Source: Streptomyces sp. KL109B
Lineage (GTDB): Bacteria; Actinomycetota; Actinomycetes; Streptomycetales; Streptomycetaceae
Assembly: GCF_030766935.1 (NCBI RefSeq)
Contig: NZ_JASERL010000003.1
Span: 372,001-436,000, forward strand
DNA: 64,000 nucleotides
Direction: 5' to 3'
Positions 1-8,617 of this stretch are shown here, piece by piece; position 1 is the first letter of the stretch; every line of letters begins with the position of its first letter. The position numbers and the translations under genes were made by a program. Below the pieces are notes generated by a model. The model saw only the letters and a list, made by a program, of their open reading frames with translations, was not told where the DNA came from and did not search any database.

Positions 1-1428
1 CAGGCGCAGGCGGGTCAGCCGGTGCCGCGCCGACTCGACCACGACCACGTCGTCCCCGACCAGCACCGCGTCGCTCGGCTCCCGCAAGTCCGTTGCCAGA
101 GTGGACACTTGGCCGCTCGCCGGGTCGTAGCGGCGCAGGGCGTGGTTGTACGTGTCCGAGACCGCGACCGAGCCGTCGGGCAGCGCGGTGACGCCCAACG
201 GGTGCTGGAGCAGGGCCTGTTCGGCGTCCCCGTCGCGGTGCCCGAAGTCGAAGAGGCCGGTGCCGACCGCCGTGTGCACGGCGCCGTCCGTGTCGACGTA
301 ACGCAGGGCCGACGTCTCCGAGTCGGCGACCCACAGCCGGTCCTCGGTCGCCGCGAGCCCGGAAGGCTGCGCGAACCAGGCCTCGTCACCCGGGCCGTCG
401 ACCAGCCCCTCGTTCGTCGTGCCCGCCGCGACGGCCACCGTTCCCGCCTCGGGGTCGTACGTCCACAGCTGGTGGACGCCCGCCATGGCGATCCACACCT
501 TGCCGCCGAAGACCGCCACGTCCCACGGGGAGGAGAGGTCGACGTCGAGGGCGGGGCCGCTGGTCGGGGACCCCTGCCACCACTGCTTTCCGGTGCCCGC
601 GAGGGTGGTGACGGCGCCGGTGGTGAGGTCGAGGGCGCGCAGCGCGTGGTTGACCGTGTCGGCGACGACGACCGTGTTGTCGTCGAGGAGGGCGAGGCCC
701 TGCGGCTCGTTGAAGGACGCGTTGGAGGAGTCGGGGCCGAAGCCGCGCCCGCCGCTGCCGATCCGCCGCACCACCGTCTCGCCGTCGGCCGCCAGCTCCA
801 CGAGCTGATGCCGCGTCGTGTCGCTGACCAGGAAGTTCCCGGTCGGCAGCACGAGCGCCTTGCCGGGGAAGCGGAGGTCGGTGGCGACCGGTTCGGGCGC
901 GACGTACGGGCCGTCACCGCGGCGCAGCGTGCCCTTCGCCGCGTGCTCCGCCTCCAGCTCCTCGACCAGCTTCTCGATCGCGTGCGCGTGCCCCTCACCG
1001 GCGTGCTGCGCGACGACGTACCCCTCGGGGTCGATCACGACGAGCGTGGGCCAGGCGCGGACCGCGTACTGCTTCCACGTGGCGAGCTCCGGGTCGTCGA
1101 GGACCGGGTGCTCGACCCCGTACCGCTCGACGGCGTCGACGACCGCCGCGTGCTCGGCCTCGTGCACGAACTTCGGCGAGTGCACGCCGATGATCACGAC
1201 GGTGTCCCGGTGCTTCTCCTCCAGCTCGCGCAGCTCGTCGAGTACGTGCAGGCAGTTGATGCAGCAGAAGGTCCAGAAATCCAGGACGACGATGCGTCCG
1301 CGCAGGTCGGCGAGGGTGTACCCGGTCCCGCCCGTGTTCAGCCAGCCGCCCTTGCCGACCAGCTCGGGGGCGCGGACACGGGCTCGGCGGGTGGTGCGGG
1401 CGGGGCGGTCGGGCGCGGGGTCGTTCAT
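1..1428 (-). CDS. Thioredoxin-fold protein with NHL-type beta-propeller (3' end cut by window edge)
   Basis: Probable thiol-disulfide protein joined to an NHL-repeat propeller, similar in layout to NHLRC2-type proteins. The N-terminal third is a TlpA/thioredoxin-like domain with the motif TFCCINC, a CxxC redox pair, followed by PTLVVIDPEG. The rest carries repeated blades with patterns such as LPTGNFLVSDTTRHQ, NEPQGLALLDDNTVVVAD and LPDGSVAVSDTYNHALR. The ATG at 1428 lies 3 nt after the stop of the cupin gene, so the two are probably co-transcribed. At least 476 codons are present and the C-terminus lies outside the window. No signal peptide is evident, which suggests a cytoplasmic protein. 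The substrate is unknown. Confidence 0.85.
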   Translation of the reverse strand, partial: MNDPAPDRPARTTRRARVRAPELVGKGGWLNTGGTGYTLADLRGRIVVLDFWTFCCINCLHVLDELRELEEKHRDTVVIIGVHSPKFVHEAEHAAVVDAVERYGVEHPVLDDPELATWKQYAVRAWPTLVVIDPEGYVVAQHAGEGHAHAIEKLVEELEAEHAAKGTLRRGDGPYVAPEPVATDLRFPGKALVLPTGNFLVSDTTRHQLVELAADGETVVRRIGSGGRGFGPDSSNASFNEPQGLALLDDNTVVVADTVNHALRALDLTTGAVTTLAGTGKQWWQGSPTSGPALDVDLSSPWDVAVFGGKVWIAMAGVHQLWTYDPEAGTVAVAAGTTNEGLVDGPGDEAWFAQPSGLAATEDRLWVADSETSALRYVDTDGAVHTAVGTGLFDFGHRDGDAEQALLQHPLGVTALPDGSVAVSDTYNHALRRYDPASGQVSTLATDLREPSDAVLVGDDVVVVESARHRLTRLRL

Positions 1429-1431
1429 GGT

Positions 1432-1833
1432 TCAAGCGTGCCACGCGTGGCCGGTCGTCGAGTCGACGTGGTCCGGGACGGGGTCGTGGGCGTCGCCCGT
1501 CGTGGGGGTGCCGGTCGGCTCCAGGAGGAGGATCGCGGTGCCGGGGGCCGCGGAGGGCTTGTGCCAGGTGCCGCGGGGGACGGTGAAGACGGAGCCGCGG
1601 GGGAGCGTCACCTCGCGTTCGGTGTCCTTCTCGCGCAGCGCGATCGTGAGTTCGCCCTCGACGACGAGGAAGAACTCGTCGGTGTCCTCGTGCACGTGCC
1701 AGACGTGCTCCCCCTCGGCCTTCGCGAGGCGGACGTCGTAGTCGTTGACGGATGTGACGATGCGGGGGCTCCACAGGGCGTCGAAGGTGGTCAGGGCCTT
1801 GGCGAGGTTCACGGGCTGCTTCATGGCCCTCAT
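1432..1833 (-). CDS. Cupin domain protein
   Basis: Small single-domain cupin of about 130 residues. The first cupin motif is seen as HVHEDTDEFFLVVEGE, with two His and a Glu suited to metal binding; the second is PRGSVFTVPRGTWHKP. Such proteins bind a metal and a small molecule or act as isomerases or dioxygenases; the substrate cannot be read from the sequence. Two in-frame ATGs exist at 1833 and 1824. Neither has a strong ribosome site, and the second is preceded closely by GAGGG. The gene is divergent from the GlxA-type regulator and sits 3 nt upstream of the thioredoxin/NHL gene, so the pair may form one operon. Confidence 0.8.
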   Translation of the reverse strand: MRAMKQPVNLAKALTTFDALWSPRIVTSVNDYDVRLAKAEGEHVWHVHEDTDEFFLVVEGELTIALREKDTEREVTLPRGSVFTVPRGTWHKPSAAPGTAILLLEPTGTPTTGDAHDPVPDHVDSTTGHAWHA

Positions 1834-1876
1834 GGTCCGGGCGGTGCCGGGCCCCCGCGAGTGCTAGGAATCGCAC

Positions 1877-2878
1877 ATGCCGAAAGGATCCTCGCACCGT
1901 GCCGAGCACCGCCCGCATCGCGTCGTCGTCCTCGTCGACGCGGGCATCAACCCCTTCGAAGTCGGCGTCGCCACCGAGGTGTTCGGGCTGCCGCGCCCCG
2001 AACTCGGCGCACTCGATCCGCTGTACGCGCTGACGCTGTGCACCCCGGAGCCCGACATCCGCATGAACCACGGGTTCTTCACGATGGCGGGGGCGGCGGG
2101 GCTCGAAGCCGTCGACTCCGCCGACACCCTCGTCGTACCGGGGCGGCCCGACAACGTGGTGCCGCGCACCGAGGCCGTGCTCGAAGCGATCCGGCGGGCG
2201 CACGCGCGCGGCGCGCGGATCGTCAGCTTCTGCACCGGGGCCTTCGCGCTCGCCGAGGCCGGGCTGCTCGACGGGCGGCGCGCCACCACGCACTGGCGGT
2301 GGGCCGGGGAGTTCCGGGAGCTGCATCCGAAGGTGCGGCTCGAACCCGATGTGCTGTACGTCGACGAGGGGGACGTGCTGACCGCCGCCGGGAGCGCGGC
2401 CGCACTCGACCTGGGGCTGTATCTGGTGCGGCGCGATCACGGTGCCGAGGTCGCCGCCGCCGTGTCCCGGCGGCTCGTCTTCGCGGCCCATCGGGACGGT
2501 GGGCAGCGGCAGTTCATCGAGCGTCCGCTGCCCGCCGTCCCGGACAGTTCGCTCGCGCCCGTACTCGAATGGGCGCAGGAGCGGCTCGACGAACCGCTCA
2601 CCGTCGCCGACCTGGCCGCCCGCGCCGCCGTCAGCCCCGCCACCCTGCACCGCCGGTTCCGGGCCGAGTTGGGGACGACGCCGCTGGCCTGGCTGCTGGC
2701 CGAGCGGGTGGCGCTGGCCTGCCGGATCATCGAGCGCGGCGAGCAGCGCATCGACGTGGTGGCGGCCAGGAGCGGGCTCGGCAGCGCCGCGAATCTGCGG
2801 GCGCGCCTGAAGCGGGCGACGGGGCTGAGCCCGTCGGCGTACCGGAAACGGTTCGGGGACCGGGCGCCCGCGGGGTAG
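1877..2878 (+). CDS. GlxA-family transcriptional regulator (DJ-1/PfpI plus AraC HTH)
   Basis: Transcription factor of 333 residues. Residues about 14-185 form a DJ-1/PfpI (class I amidotransferase-like) domain with Cys119 in the context VSFCTGAFALAEAGLL. Residues about 228-325 form an AraC/XylS helix-turn-helix pair (LTVADLAARAAVSPATLHRRF and a second helix pair near the end). The ATG at 1877 has AGGA seven bases upstream. It lies 43 nt from the divergent cupin gene, its most likely regulatory target. The effector is unknown. Length and architecture are normal for the family. Confidence 0.9.
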   Translation: MPKGSSHRAEHRPHRVVVLVDAGINPFEVGVATEVFGLPRPELGALDPLYALTLCTPEPDIRMNHGFFTMAGAAGLEAVDSADTLVVPGRPDNVVPRTEAVLEAIRRAHARGARIVSFCTGAFALAEAGLLDGRRATTHWRWAGEFRELHPKVRLEPDVLYVDEGDVLTAAGSAAALDLGLYLVRRDHGAEVAAAVSRRLVFAAHRDGGQRQFIERPLPAVPDSSLAPVLEWAQERLDEPLTVADLAARAAVSPATLHRRFRAELGTTPLAWLLAERVALACRIIERGEQRIDVVAARSGLGSAANLRARLKRATGLSPSAYRKRFGDRAPAG

Positions 2879-2918
2879 CGGTGCCCCGATAGCTCGGACC
2901 GGGGTCCGGGAACGAACG

Positions 2919-2949
2919 CCGGAGCCCGGCCGCGGGGGCCGGGCTCCGG
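2919..2949. terminator. Bidirectional hairpin terminator
   Basis: A perfect 13-bp inverted repeat (CCGGAGCCCGGCC, 5-nt loop, GGCCGGGCTCCGG) lies between the convergent GlxA-type gene and the FG-GAP gene. There is no T-run, as is common in Streptomyces. Confidence 0.75.
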
Positions 2950-3011
2950 GTTGTCGCTGTGGTGCGGAGGTGCCGGCGCGCCGGGTTGGCGCGCCGGGTG
3001 GCACGGAGGTG

Positions 3012-4520
3012 CTAGCGCACCGGGTTGCCGAACAGCGCCTTGGTGTACGGGGCCGCCAGGTCCTTCGGGCCGAAGGCGACCGAGCCGGACGCGGTGATGC
3101 CGGTGGCCGTGCCGGGGAAGGACCAGATCGCGCCGGCGGAGTCGTTCTCCGCGGTCGAGGTGACCGCGAGGTCGCGCTTGCCGTCGCCGTTGGTGTCGGC
3201 GAGCTGGCAGCCCGCGCCGAACGCGTCGCCCGACTCGGCGACACCCGGCACGTCCGCCGAGTTCTGGTTGAGGACCTGGGAGCCCTCGCCGGTCACGCCG
3301 TCCGCGGTGCCGTGCAGCAGCGCGAAGGAGCCGGCGTTGGTGAGGCCGCTGAAGTCCTCGCCGGAGATGCCGAGCGCGACCTCGGCCTTGCCGTCGCCGT
3401 CGACGTCGGCCACGGAGACGCAGGAGCCGAGGTGGTCGCCGCTCTCCTGGGCGCCGTAGAAGCCGGGCAGACTCTGGTCGAAGGTCTGCGTGGCGTCGCC
3501 GCTCAGGCCGTCCTTCGAGCCGAACGCGAGGGTGACCTTCGCGTTGCCGTCGCCGGAGCCGACGACCAGGTCGTCGATGCCGTCGCCGTTCACGTCACCG
3601 GAGGCCAGCTTCCCCTGGGTGTCCGGCGCCCAGCCCCGCTTGAAGCCCGAACCGCTGCCGTACAGCACGCTGTTGGACCACATGCCGTCACCGGCGTACG
3701 AGTTCAGGACCAGGTCGTCGCTGCCGTCGCCGTTGAGGTCGCCGACGGCCTCGAAGGACACGGGCCCGGTCGTCGAGTCGGGGCCGTCCACGCAGCCGTA
3801 CTCGTCGTCGACGCAGGTCGCGTCGTCCTTGCCGTAGCCCCACCACTCGGACTTGTCCATGAAGTTCAGCTTCTGGGCCGGGGCGCCGGCGCGGGAGACC
3901 GGGCCCTTCCACAGGGCGGCGTCCTGGTGCTCGGGGTCGTCGCCGTAGCTGCCCATGTCGGCGAGGAGGGCGAGGTCGGCCTTGCCGTCGCCGTCGAAGT
4001 CGCCGATCTGGGGAGATCTGCCGTACGTGGCGATCTTCGTGCCGCCGGTCAGGCCGGAGGCCGAGCCCCAGAGGATGACGCTGCCCGCGTCCTTGCTCTT
4101 CGAGCCGATCACGAGGTCGCCGTAGCCGTCGCCGTCCAGGTCGCCCTTGGTGACGTACTGGCCGAACGCCTCCTTGGCCGCCGCCGAGCCCGGGACGCCG
4201 CTGGTGGAGCGGGAGATGAGCTTCTTGTTCGCGGGGTCGAGGCCGTTCGCCGAGCCGTAGGTGACCGCGACATAGCCTGCGGCCGCCTGGCTGGAGACGG
4301 TGGCTCCGGTCGCCGCCGTGACGAGGTCCGCGTAGCCGTCGCCGTTGAAGTCCTCGGCAGGGGCGGCCTTTCCGGTGGCGGACTTCGCCGTGGCGTTCCC
4401 GGTGGCGGTGGCCGCCTGCGCCGGGGACAGCGACACGGCGGTCAGGCCGCCCGCGACGAGGGCCGCGGTCGCCATGCCGATCCGGACCCTGCGGACACTG
4501 TGGGGTCGTGCGCGCAACAT
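3012..4520 (-). CDS. Secreted FG-GAP (integrin-like) beta-propeller protein
   Basis: Exported protein of 502 residues. The N-terminus has a signal peptide: basic HSVRRVRIG, a hydrophobic stretch, then SPAQA-A as a likely cleavage site near residue 36. Seven calcium-loop motifs of the form DxDGDGxxD are visible (DFNGDGYADL, DLDGDGYGDL, DFDGDGKADL, DLNGDGSDDL, DVNGDGIDDL, DVDGDGKAEV, DTNGDGKRDL), matching a seven-bladed propeller. Such proteins often bind Ca2+ and extracellular partners; no enzymatic residues are apparent. The start has AAGGA five bases upstream. The gene is convergent with the GlxA-type regulator and divergent from the LURP-one-related gene. Confidence 0.9.
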   Translation of the reverse strand: MLRARPHSVRRVRIGMATAALVAGGLTAVSLSPAQAATATGNATAKSATGKAAPAEDFNGDGYADLVTAATGATVSSQAAAGYVAVTYGSANGLDPANKKLISRSTSGVPGSAAAKEAFGQYVTKGDLDGDGYGDLVIGSKSKDAGSVILWGSASGLTGGTKIATYGRSPQIGDFDGDGKADLALLADMGSYGDDPEHQDAALWKGPVSRAGAPAQKLNFMDKSEWWGYGKDDATCVDDEYGCVDGPDSTTGPVSFEAVGDLNGDGSDDLVLNSYAGDGMWSNSVLYGSGSGFKRGWAPDTQGKLASGDVNGDGIDDLVVGSGDGNAKVTLAFGSKDGLSGDATQTFDQSLPGFYGAQESGDHLGSCVSVADVDGDGKAEVALGISGEDFSGLTNAGSFALLHGTADGVTGEGSQVLNQNSADVPGVAESGDAFGAGCQLADTNGDGKRDLAVTSTAENDSAGAIWSFPGTATGITASGSVAFGPKDLAAPYTKALFGNPVR

Positions 4521-4712
4521 GTGGTTCCTTCGGTCGTAAGGTCACGTCCATCTCGTACGACCCATTAATCCCTCCGGTGGTTGCACACACCAGTGAACTC
4601 TTGTGCGTTGTTGGTGTTTTGAGACATCTTTTGGTGCCGGATTCCTCCATCCGGCCCCGGAGGGTGGGCGTGGCGGGGGTCCGGTGCGCCGGTTGCGGGC
4701 ACTCATCGACGT

Positions 4713-5213
4713 ATGCGCTACGAAGTGAGAGAGCGGATCTTCGGGATCGGCGAGGACTACTGGATCGAGGACGAGCAGGGCCGCAAGGCGTTCCTCGTCG
4801 ACGGCAAGGCCATGCGGCTGCGCGACACCTTCGAGCTCAAGGGGCCCGACGGGCGGGTCCTCATCGACATCCACAAGAAGGTGTTCGCGCTGCGCGACAC
4901 GATGGTCATCGAGCGCGGCGACGAGGAGCTGGCCCGCATCAAGCGCAAGCGGCTCTCACTGCTGCGCAACCACTATCGCGTCGCGCTCGCGGACGGCAGC
5001 ACGGAACTCGACGTCAGCGGGAAGATCCTCGACCGGGAGTTCGCCGTCGAGTACGAGGGGGAGTTGCTGGCGGAGATCTCGCGGAGGTGGTTGCGGGTGC
5101 GGGACACGTATGGCGTGAACGTCGTCCGGGAGGACGCCGATCCCGCGCTTCTCATCGCGGTGGCGGTGTGCGTGATTCATTTGGCGGAGAAGGAGCGGGG
5201 GGTGGTGGATTGA
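4713..5213 (+). CDS. LURP-one-related (Tubby-like) protein
   Basis: Protein of 166 residues belonging by pattern to the LURP-one-related/scramblase-like fold. It shows MRYEVRERIFGIGEDYWIEDEQG, then repeated strands such as RLRDTFELKGPDG and LRDTMVIERGDEE. There is no signal peptide or membrane span. Bacterial members have no settled function; a membrane-associated structural role is only a guess. The 192-nt region upstream is shared with the divergent FG-GAP gene. The stop is followed at once by a G-rich tract (5220-5246). Confidence 0.8.
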   Translation: MRYEVRERIFGIGEDYWIEDEQGRKAFLVDGKAMRLRDTFELKGPDGRVLIDIHKKVFALRDTMVIERGDEELARIKRKRLSLLRNHYRVALADGSTELDVSGKILDREFAVEYEGELLAEISRRWLRVRDTYGVNVVREDADPALLIAVAVCVIHLAEKERGVVD

Positions 5214-5219
5214 GGTTGC

Positions 5220-5246
5220 GGGGGCGCGGGGTGGGGGGGCTTGGGG
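5220..5246 (+). other. G-rich tract with G-quadruplex pattern
   Basis: Four G-runs of 5, 4, 7 and 4 bases at 5220-5224, 5228-5231, 5233-5239 and 5243-5246 are separated by loops of 3, 1 and 3 nt. The tract lies just after the stop codon of the LURP-one-related gene and before a dispersed terminator-like repeat. Confidence 0.5.
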
Positions 5247-5266
5247 CGGCTACCCGTTCCTACGTC

Positions 5267-5311
5267 GCGGGGCTCTGCCCCGGACCCCGCGCCTCAATCG
5301 CCGGCGGGGCT
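5267..5311 (+). repeat. Dispersed Streptomyces intergenic repeat, copy 1
   Basis: A 45-nt element begins GCGGGGCTCTGCCCCGG and ends CGCCGGCGGGGCT. It differs by one base from the copy at 7189-7233 and is related to the inverted copy at 10358-10401. It contains GC-rich hairpins and always lies behind a stop codon here, so it probably acts as a terminator-like element. Similar elements are, from memory, widespread in Streptomyces genomes. Confidence 0.7.
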
Positions 5312-5338
5312 TGATATGCCCGAATCGGCGCAGGGGCT

Positions 5339-6160
5339 CTATTGGGGCGGGGCGAGGCCGAGGAGGCGGTCCTTCAGGGCGGGGAACTGGGCGCGGGTGG
5401 TGTCGACCTTGGACGGGTCGAACTCCACCCGCAGTACCTCTTCACCGGCCCCCGCCTGCGCGAGCACCTCGCCCCACGGGTCGACCACGATGCTGTGCCC
5501 CGCCTGCGGAACTCCCGCGTGCGTACCGGCACTTCCGCAGGCCAGGACGTACGACTGGTTCTCCACGGCGCGGGCCTGCGCAAGGAGCGTCCAGTGCGAG
5601 CGGCGGCGCTCGGGCCACCCCGCCGACACGATCAGCGTCTGCGCGCCCCGGTCGACCAGGCCCCGGTACAGCTCGGGGAACCGCAGGTCGTAGCAGGTGG
5701 AAAGGCCGGCCACGGTCTCCGGAAGGCGCACCGTCACCAGTTCCTCGCCCGCGCCCATCAGCACGGCCTCGCCCTTGTCGAAGCCGAAGCGGTGGATCTT
5801 CCGGTACGCGGCGGCGAGTTCACCGTCGGGGGAGAAGACGAGGGACGTGTTGTAGAGGGGACCGTCCGGGTCGCGCTCCGGGATCGAGCCGGCGTGCAGC
5901 CACACCCCCGCGTCCCGCGCCGCCTTGGCCATCGTCTCGAAGGTCGGGCCCTCCAGCGGCTCGGCCTCCTCGGAGAACAGCTCGTAGGCGAAGGCGCCGG
6001 TGGTCCACAGCTCCGGGAGTACGACGAGGTCCGCGGACCCGGCCGCGGCCTCTTCACGTACCAGTGAACTCACGCGTTCACGGCGCTCGTTGACGGATTC
6101 AGGGGCGGATTCCGCCGTCTTGTCGTCATTTACCGCGACCTGGATGAGCGAGGCGCGCAC
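5339..6160 (-). CDS. Carbon-nitrogen hydrolase (nitrilase superfamily, omega-amidase-like)
   Basis: Cytoplasmic amidase of 273 residues. The catalytic Glu-Lys-Cys triad is visible as E50 (VVLPELW), K121 (YRKIHRFGFDKG) and C156 (GLSTCYDLRFPE). The STCYDLRFPELYR block and the RKIHLFD-like block resemble omega-amidase/Nit2-type enzymes, which hydrolyse 2-oxoglutaramate or deaminated glutathione. The exact substrate is not fixed by sequence alone. The length is normal. It is divergent from the MDMPI-family gene at 6341. Confidence 0.88.
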   Translation of the reverse strand: MRASLIQVAVNDDKTAESAPESVNERRERVSSLVREEAAAGSADLVVLPELWTTGAFAYELFSEEAEPLEGPTFETMAKAARDAGVWLHAGSIPERDPDGPLYNTSLVFSPDGELAAAYRKIHRFGFDKGEAVLMGAGEELVTVRLPETVAGLSTCYDLRFPELYRGLVDRGAQTLIVSAGWPERRRSHWTLLAQARAVENQSYVLACGSAGTHAGVPQAGHSIVVDPWGEVLAQAGAGEEVLRVEFDPSKVDTTRAQFPALKDRLLGLAPPQ

Positions 6161-6340
6161 ACTACCACCGTCCTGGCATTCGAGCCGTCGGCTCTACGTC
6201 AACAACAGCCCTGCGTTCGTCACACCAAAGCACTGCCGGGGTGCCTACGGGCAGCGTAACTTAGCCTCTCAAGACGCCCACCGCCCGCGCTCGTCACCTG
6301 TCTAACGCCCACGCACCAACCGCTCGAGGGGTCCCTTTCC

Positions 6341-7165
6341 GTGAGTCTCCACCCCAGCCTTCAGTCCTACGCCGATGCCTGGACCCACTCCGTGGAAGCG
6401 ATATCCGAGCTGGTCACGCCGCTCGCCGAGGGTGAGTGGAACCGGGCCACACCGTGCCCTGGCTGGTCGGTGCGGGACATCGTCTCGCACGTGATCGGGG
6501 TCGACTGCGAGATGCTCGGCGACCCGCGTCCCATCCACACGCTGCCGCGCGACCTCTACCACGTGCAGACCGAGTCGCAGCGCTACCAGGAGATCCAGGT
6601 CGACATCCGCCGGCACCACACGGCACCCGAAATGGTCTCCGAGCTGGAGTACACGATCATCCGGCGGTCACGGCACCTGCGGAACGAGTCGCGGGATCCG
6701 TCGACCATCGTGCGCGGGCCGCGCGGCATCGAGGAGACCCTCGAATTCGCCATGCGCAGGCGGGCGTTCGACATCTGGGCGCACGAGCAGGATCTGCGCT
6801 GGGCCCTCGGCAAGCCCGGCAACCTCGACTCTCCGGGGGCGTACGTCACCCGTGACCTGCTGCTGTCCATCCTGCCGAAGATCGTGACGAAGGACGCGGG
6901 GGCGCCGGCGAACTCGGCGGTCGTGATCGACGTGCACGGGCCCGTGGAGTTCCTGCGTACGGTGCGGGTGGACGGGGACGGCAAGGGGACGATAGACGGT
7001 TCGCCTTCTCTTGGGCCGGCGGCGACGATCGCGTTGGACTGGGAGGCGTACGTGCGGTTGTCGTGCGGGCGGGTTGCGCTGGAGGCGGTTGCGGATCGGG
7101 TCAAGACGGAGGGGGACGCCGCGCTTGCCTCCGCGATTCTGGCGTCCCTCACCGTGACTCCCTGA
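6341..7165 (+). CDS. Mycothiol-dependent maleylpyruvate isomerase-family protein
   Basis: Protein of 274 residues with the DinB-like four-helix bundle of the MDMPI family. The motif ATPCPGWSVRDIVSHVIG at about residues 31-48 is typical, and a C-terminal SCP2-like domain follows. Family members are mycothiol-dependent enzymes or metal-binding proteins of unknown substrate. The start is GTG at 6341, with GAGGGG nine bases upstream. The gene is monocistronic and is followed by a dispersed terminator-like repeat. Confidence 0.82.
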   Translation: MSLHPSLQSYADAWTHSVEAISELVTPLAEGEWNRATPCPGWSVRDIVSHVIGVDCEMLGDPRPIHTLPRDLYHVQTESQRYQEIQVDIRRHHTAPEMVSELEYTIIRRSRHLRNESRDPSTIVRGPRGIEETLEFAMRRRAFDIWAHEQDLRWALGKPGNLDSPGAYVTRDLLLSILPKIVTKDAGAPANSAVVIDVHGPVEFLRTVRVDGDGKGTIDGSPSLGPAATIALDWEAYVRLSCGRVALEAVADRVKTEGDAALASAILASLTVTP

Positions 7166-7188
7166 CGCGCCCACCCGGGGTGGGGGCC

Positions 7189-7233
7189 GCGGGGCTCTGC
7201 CCCGGACCCCGCGCCTCAAACGCCGGCGGGGCT
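7189..7233 (+). repeat. Dispersed Streptomyces intergenic repeat, copy 2
   Basis: Nearly identical to the copy at 5267-5311 (a single difference, AAACGCC for AATCGCC). It lies between the convergent MDMPI-family and MFS genes, consistent with a bidirectional terminator role. A short direct repeat containing GGAATTGCCGAACC follows it. Confidence 0.7.
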
Positions 7234-7303
7234 GGAATTGCCGAACCGCCGTAGGGGCTGGAATTGCCGAACCGGCGCAGGGGCTTGAACTGGGCCCCGC
7301 GGA

Positions 7304-8617
7304 TCACACGGGGACGTGGACCGATGCCACCCGGGAGGCCACCACGCGGTCGCGTTCCGCGCGCGCCGCGCGACGGCGCAGGCGGAGGATCTGGCTGACG
7401 CCGAGCGCCTCCAGCACGAAGACCGCCGAGAACGCCACCCGGTAGTTGTCACCCGTCGCGTCGAGCAGCACCCCCACCGCCAGCAACGTCGTCATCGAGG
7501 CGATGAACCCGCCCATGTTGACGATCCCGGACGCCGTCCCCTGCCGCTCCGGCGGATTCGCCGGCCGCGCGAAGTCGAAACCGATCATCGACGCCGGCCC
7601 GCATGCCCCCAGCACCACACACATCACCACGAGCAACCACATGGGCGCCTGCCCCGGCCACACCACCGGCATCGCCCACATCACCGCGGTCGCCCCCACG
7701 GTCCCGAGCGCGAGCGGCAACCGCGCCGAGTGGTGCCGCGCCACGATCTGCCCGTAGACAAGGCCGACCATCATGTTGGAGAGGACGACGAGGGTCAGCA
7801 GCTCCCCGGCCGTGCCCCGCGACAACCCCTGCGCCTCCACAAGGAACGGCAGCCCCCACAGCAACAGGAACACCATCGCCGGGAACTGCGTCGAGAAGTG
7901 CACCCAGAGCCCGAGCCTCGTCCCCGGCTCCCGCCAGGTCGCCGCGATCTGCCCGCGTATGTACGCGGCGCCCTTGTGCGTCGTCGGCGCGGGCGCGGGC
8001 TCGTACCCCTCGGGGTGGTCCTTGAGGAACAGCAGCATCAGGACCAGGACCAGCACACCCGCGAGCGCGCTCCCCGCGAACGCGGCCGTCCACCCGATCC
8101 CGTGCAGCAGCCGCGCGATCACCAACGTAGAGACCAGATTGCCCGCCATGCCGACCAGACCGGCCAGCTGCGCGACCAGCGGACCGCGCCGCGCCGGGAA
8201 CCAGCGCGTGCCGAGCCGCAGCACGCTGATGAACGTCATGGCGTCGCCGCAGCCGAGCAGCGCGCGCGACACGAGCGCCATCGGGTACGAGGCCGAGAAC
8301 GCGAAGCCCAGCTGTCCGACCGTGAACAGGACGACGCCGAGCGTCAGGACCTTCTTCGTGCCGAGGCGGTCGACCATCAGGCCGACGGGTATCTGCATGC
8401 CCGCGTAGACGAGCAGTTGGAGGATCGAGAAGGTGGAGAGGGCCGAGGCGTTGATGTGGAAGCGTTCCACGGCGTCGAGGCCGGCCACGCCCAGCGACGT
8501 ACGGAAGATGACCGCCACGAAGTAGACGGCGACGCCGATCGACCAGACGGCGACGGCCCGCCGCCCACCGGGCGGATCCCCCGGCATCGTGACCGAGGAC
8601 GAAGTGGCCGAGCTCAT
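7304..8617 (-). CDS. MFS transporter
   Basis: Integral membrane transporter of 437 residues with about twelve hydrophobic segments. Loop 2-3 carries the MFS signature GLMVDRLGTKKVL. A central cytoplasmic loop separates the two halves. The start codon overlaps the stop of the upstream GntR-type regulator as ATGA, so the two are translationally coupled and the regulator probably controls the transporter. The substrate is unknown; the pairing suggests uptake or export of an organic acid or drug-like compound. Confidence 0.88.
   Translation of the reverse strand: MSSATSSSVTMPGDPPGGRRAVAVWSIGVAVYFVAVIFRTSLGVAGLDAVERFHINASALSTFSILQLLVYAGMQIPVGLMVDRLGTKKVLTLGVVLFTVGQLGFAFSASYPMALVSRALLGCGDAMTFISVLRLGTRWFPARRGPLVAQLAGLVGMAGNLVSTLVIARLLHGIGWTAAFAGSALAGVLVLVLMLLFLKDHPEGYEPAPAPTTHKGAAYIRGQIAATWREPGTRLGLWVHFSTQFPAMVFLLLWGLPFLVEAQGLSRGTAGELLTLVVLSNMMVGLVYGQIVARHHSARLPLALGTVGATAVMWAMPVVWPGQAPMWLLVVMCVVLGACGPASMIGFDFARPANPPERQGTASGIVNMGGFIASMTTLLAVGVLLDATGDNYRVAFSAVFVLEALGVSQILRLRRRAARAERDRVVASRVASVHVPV

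Noticed and set aside
22..2892. Very long open frames opposite the thioredoxin, cupin and GlxA genes, and similar long frames opposite most genes
   Set aside because: They are products of extreme GC bias: Arg/Pro/Gly-rich translations without domains, ribosome sites or codon-position bias, while the opposite frames encode recognisable families.
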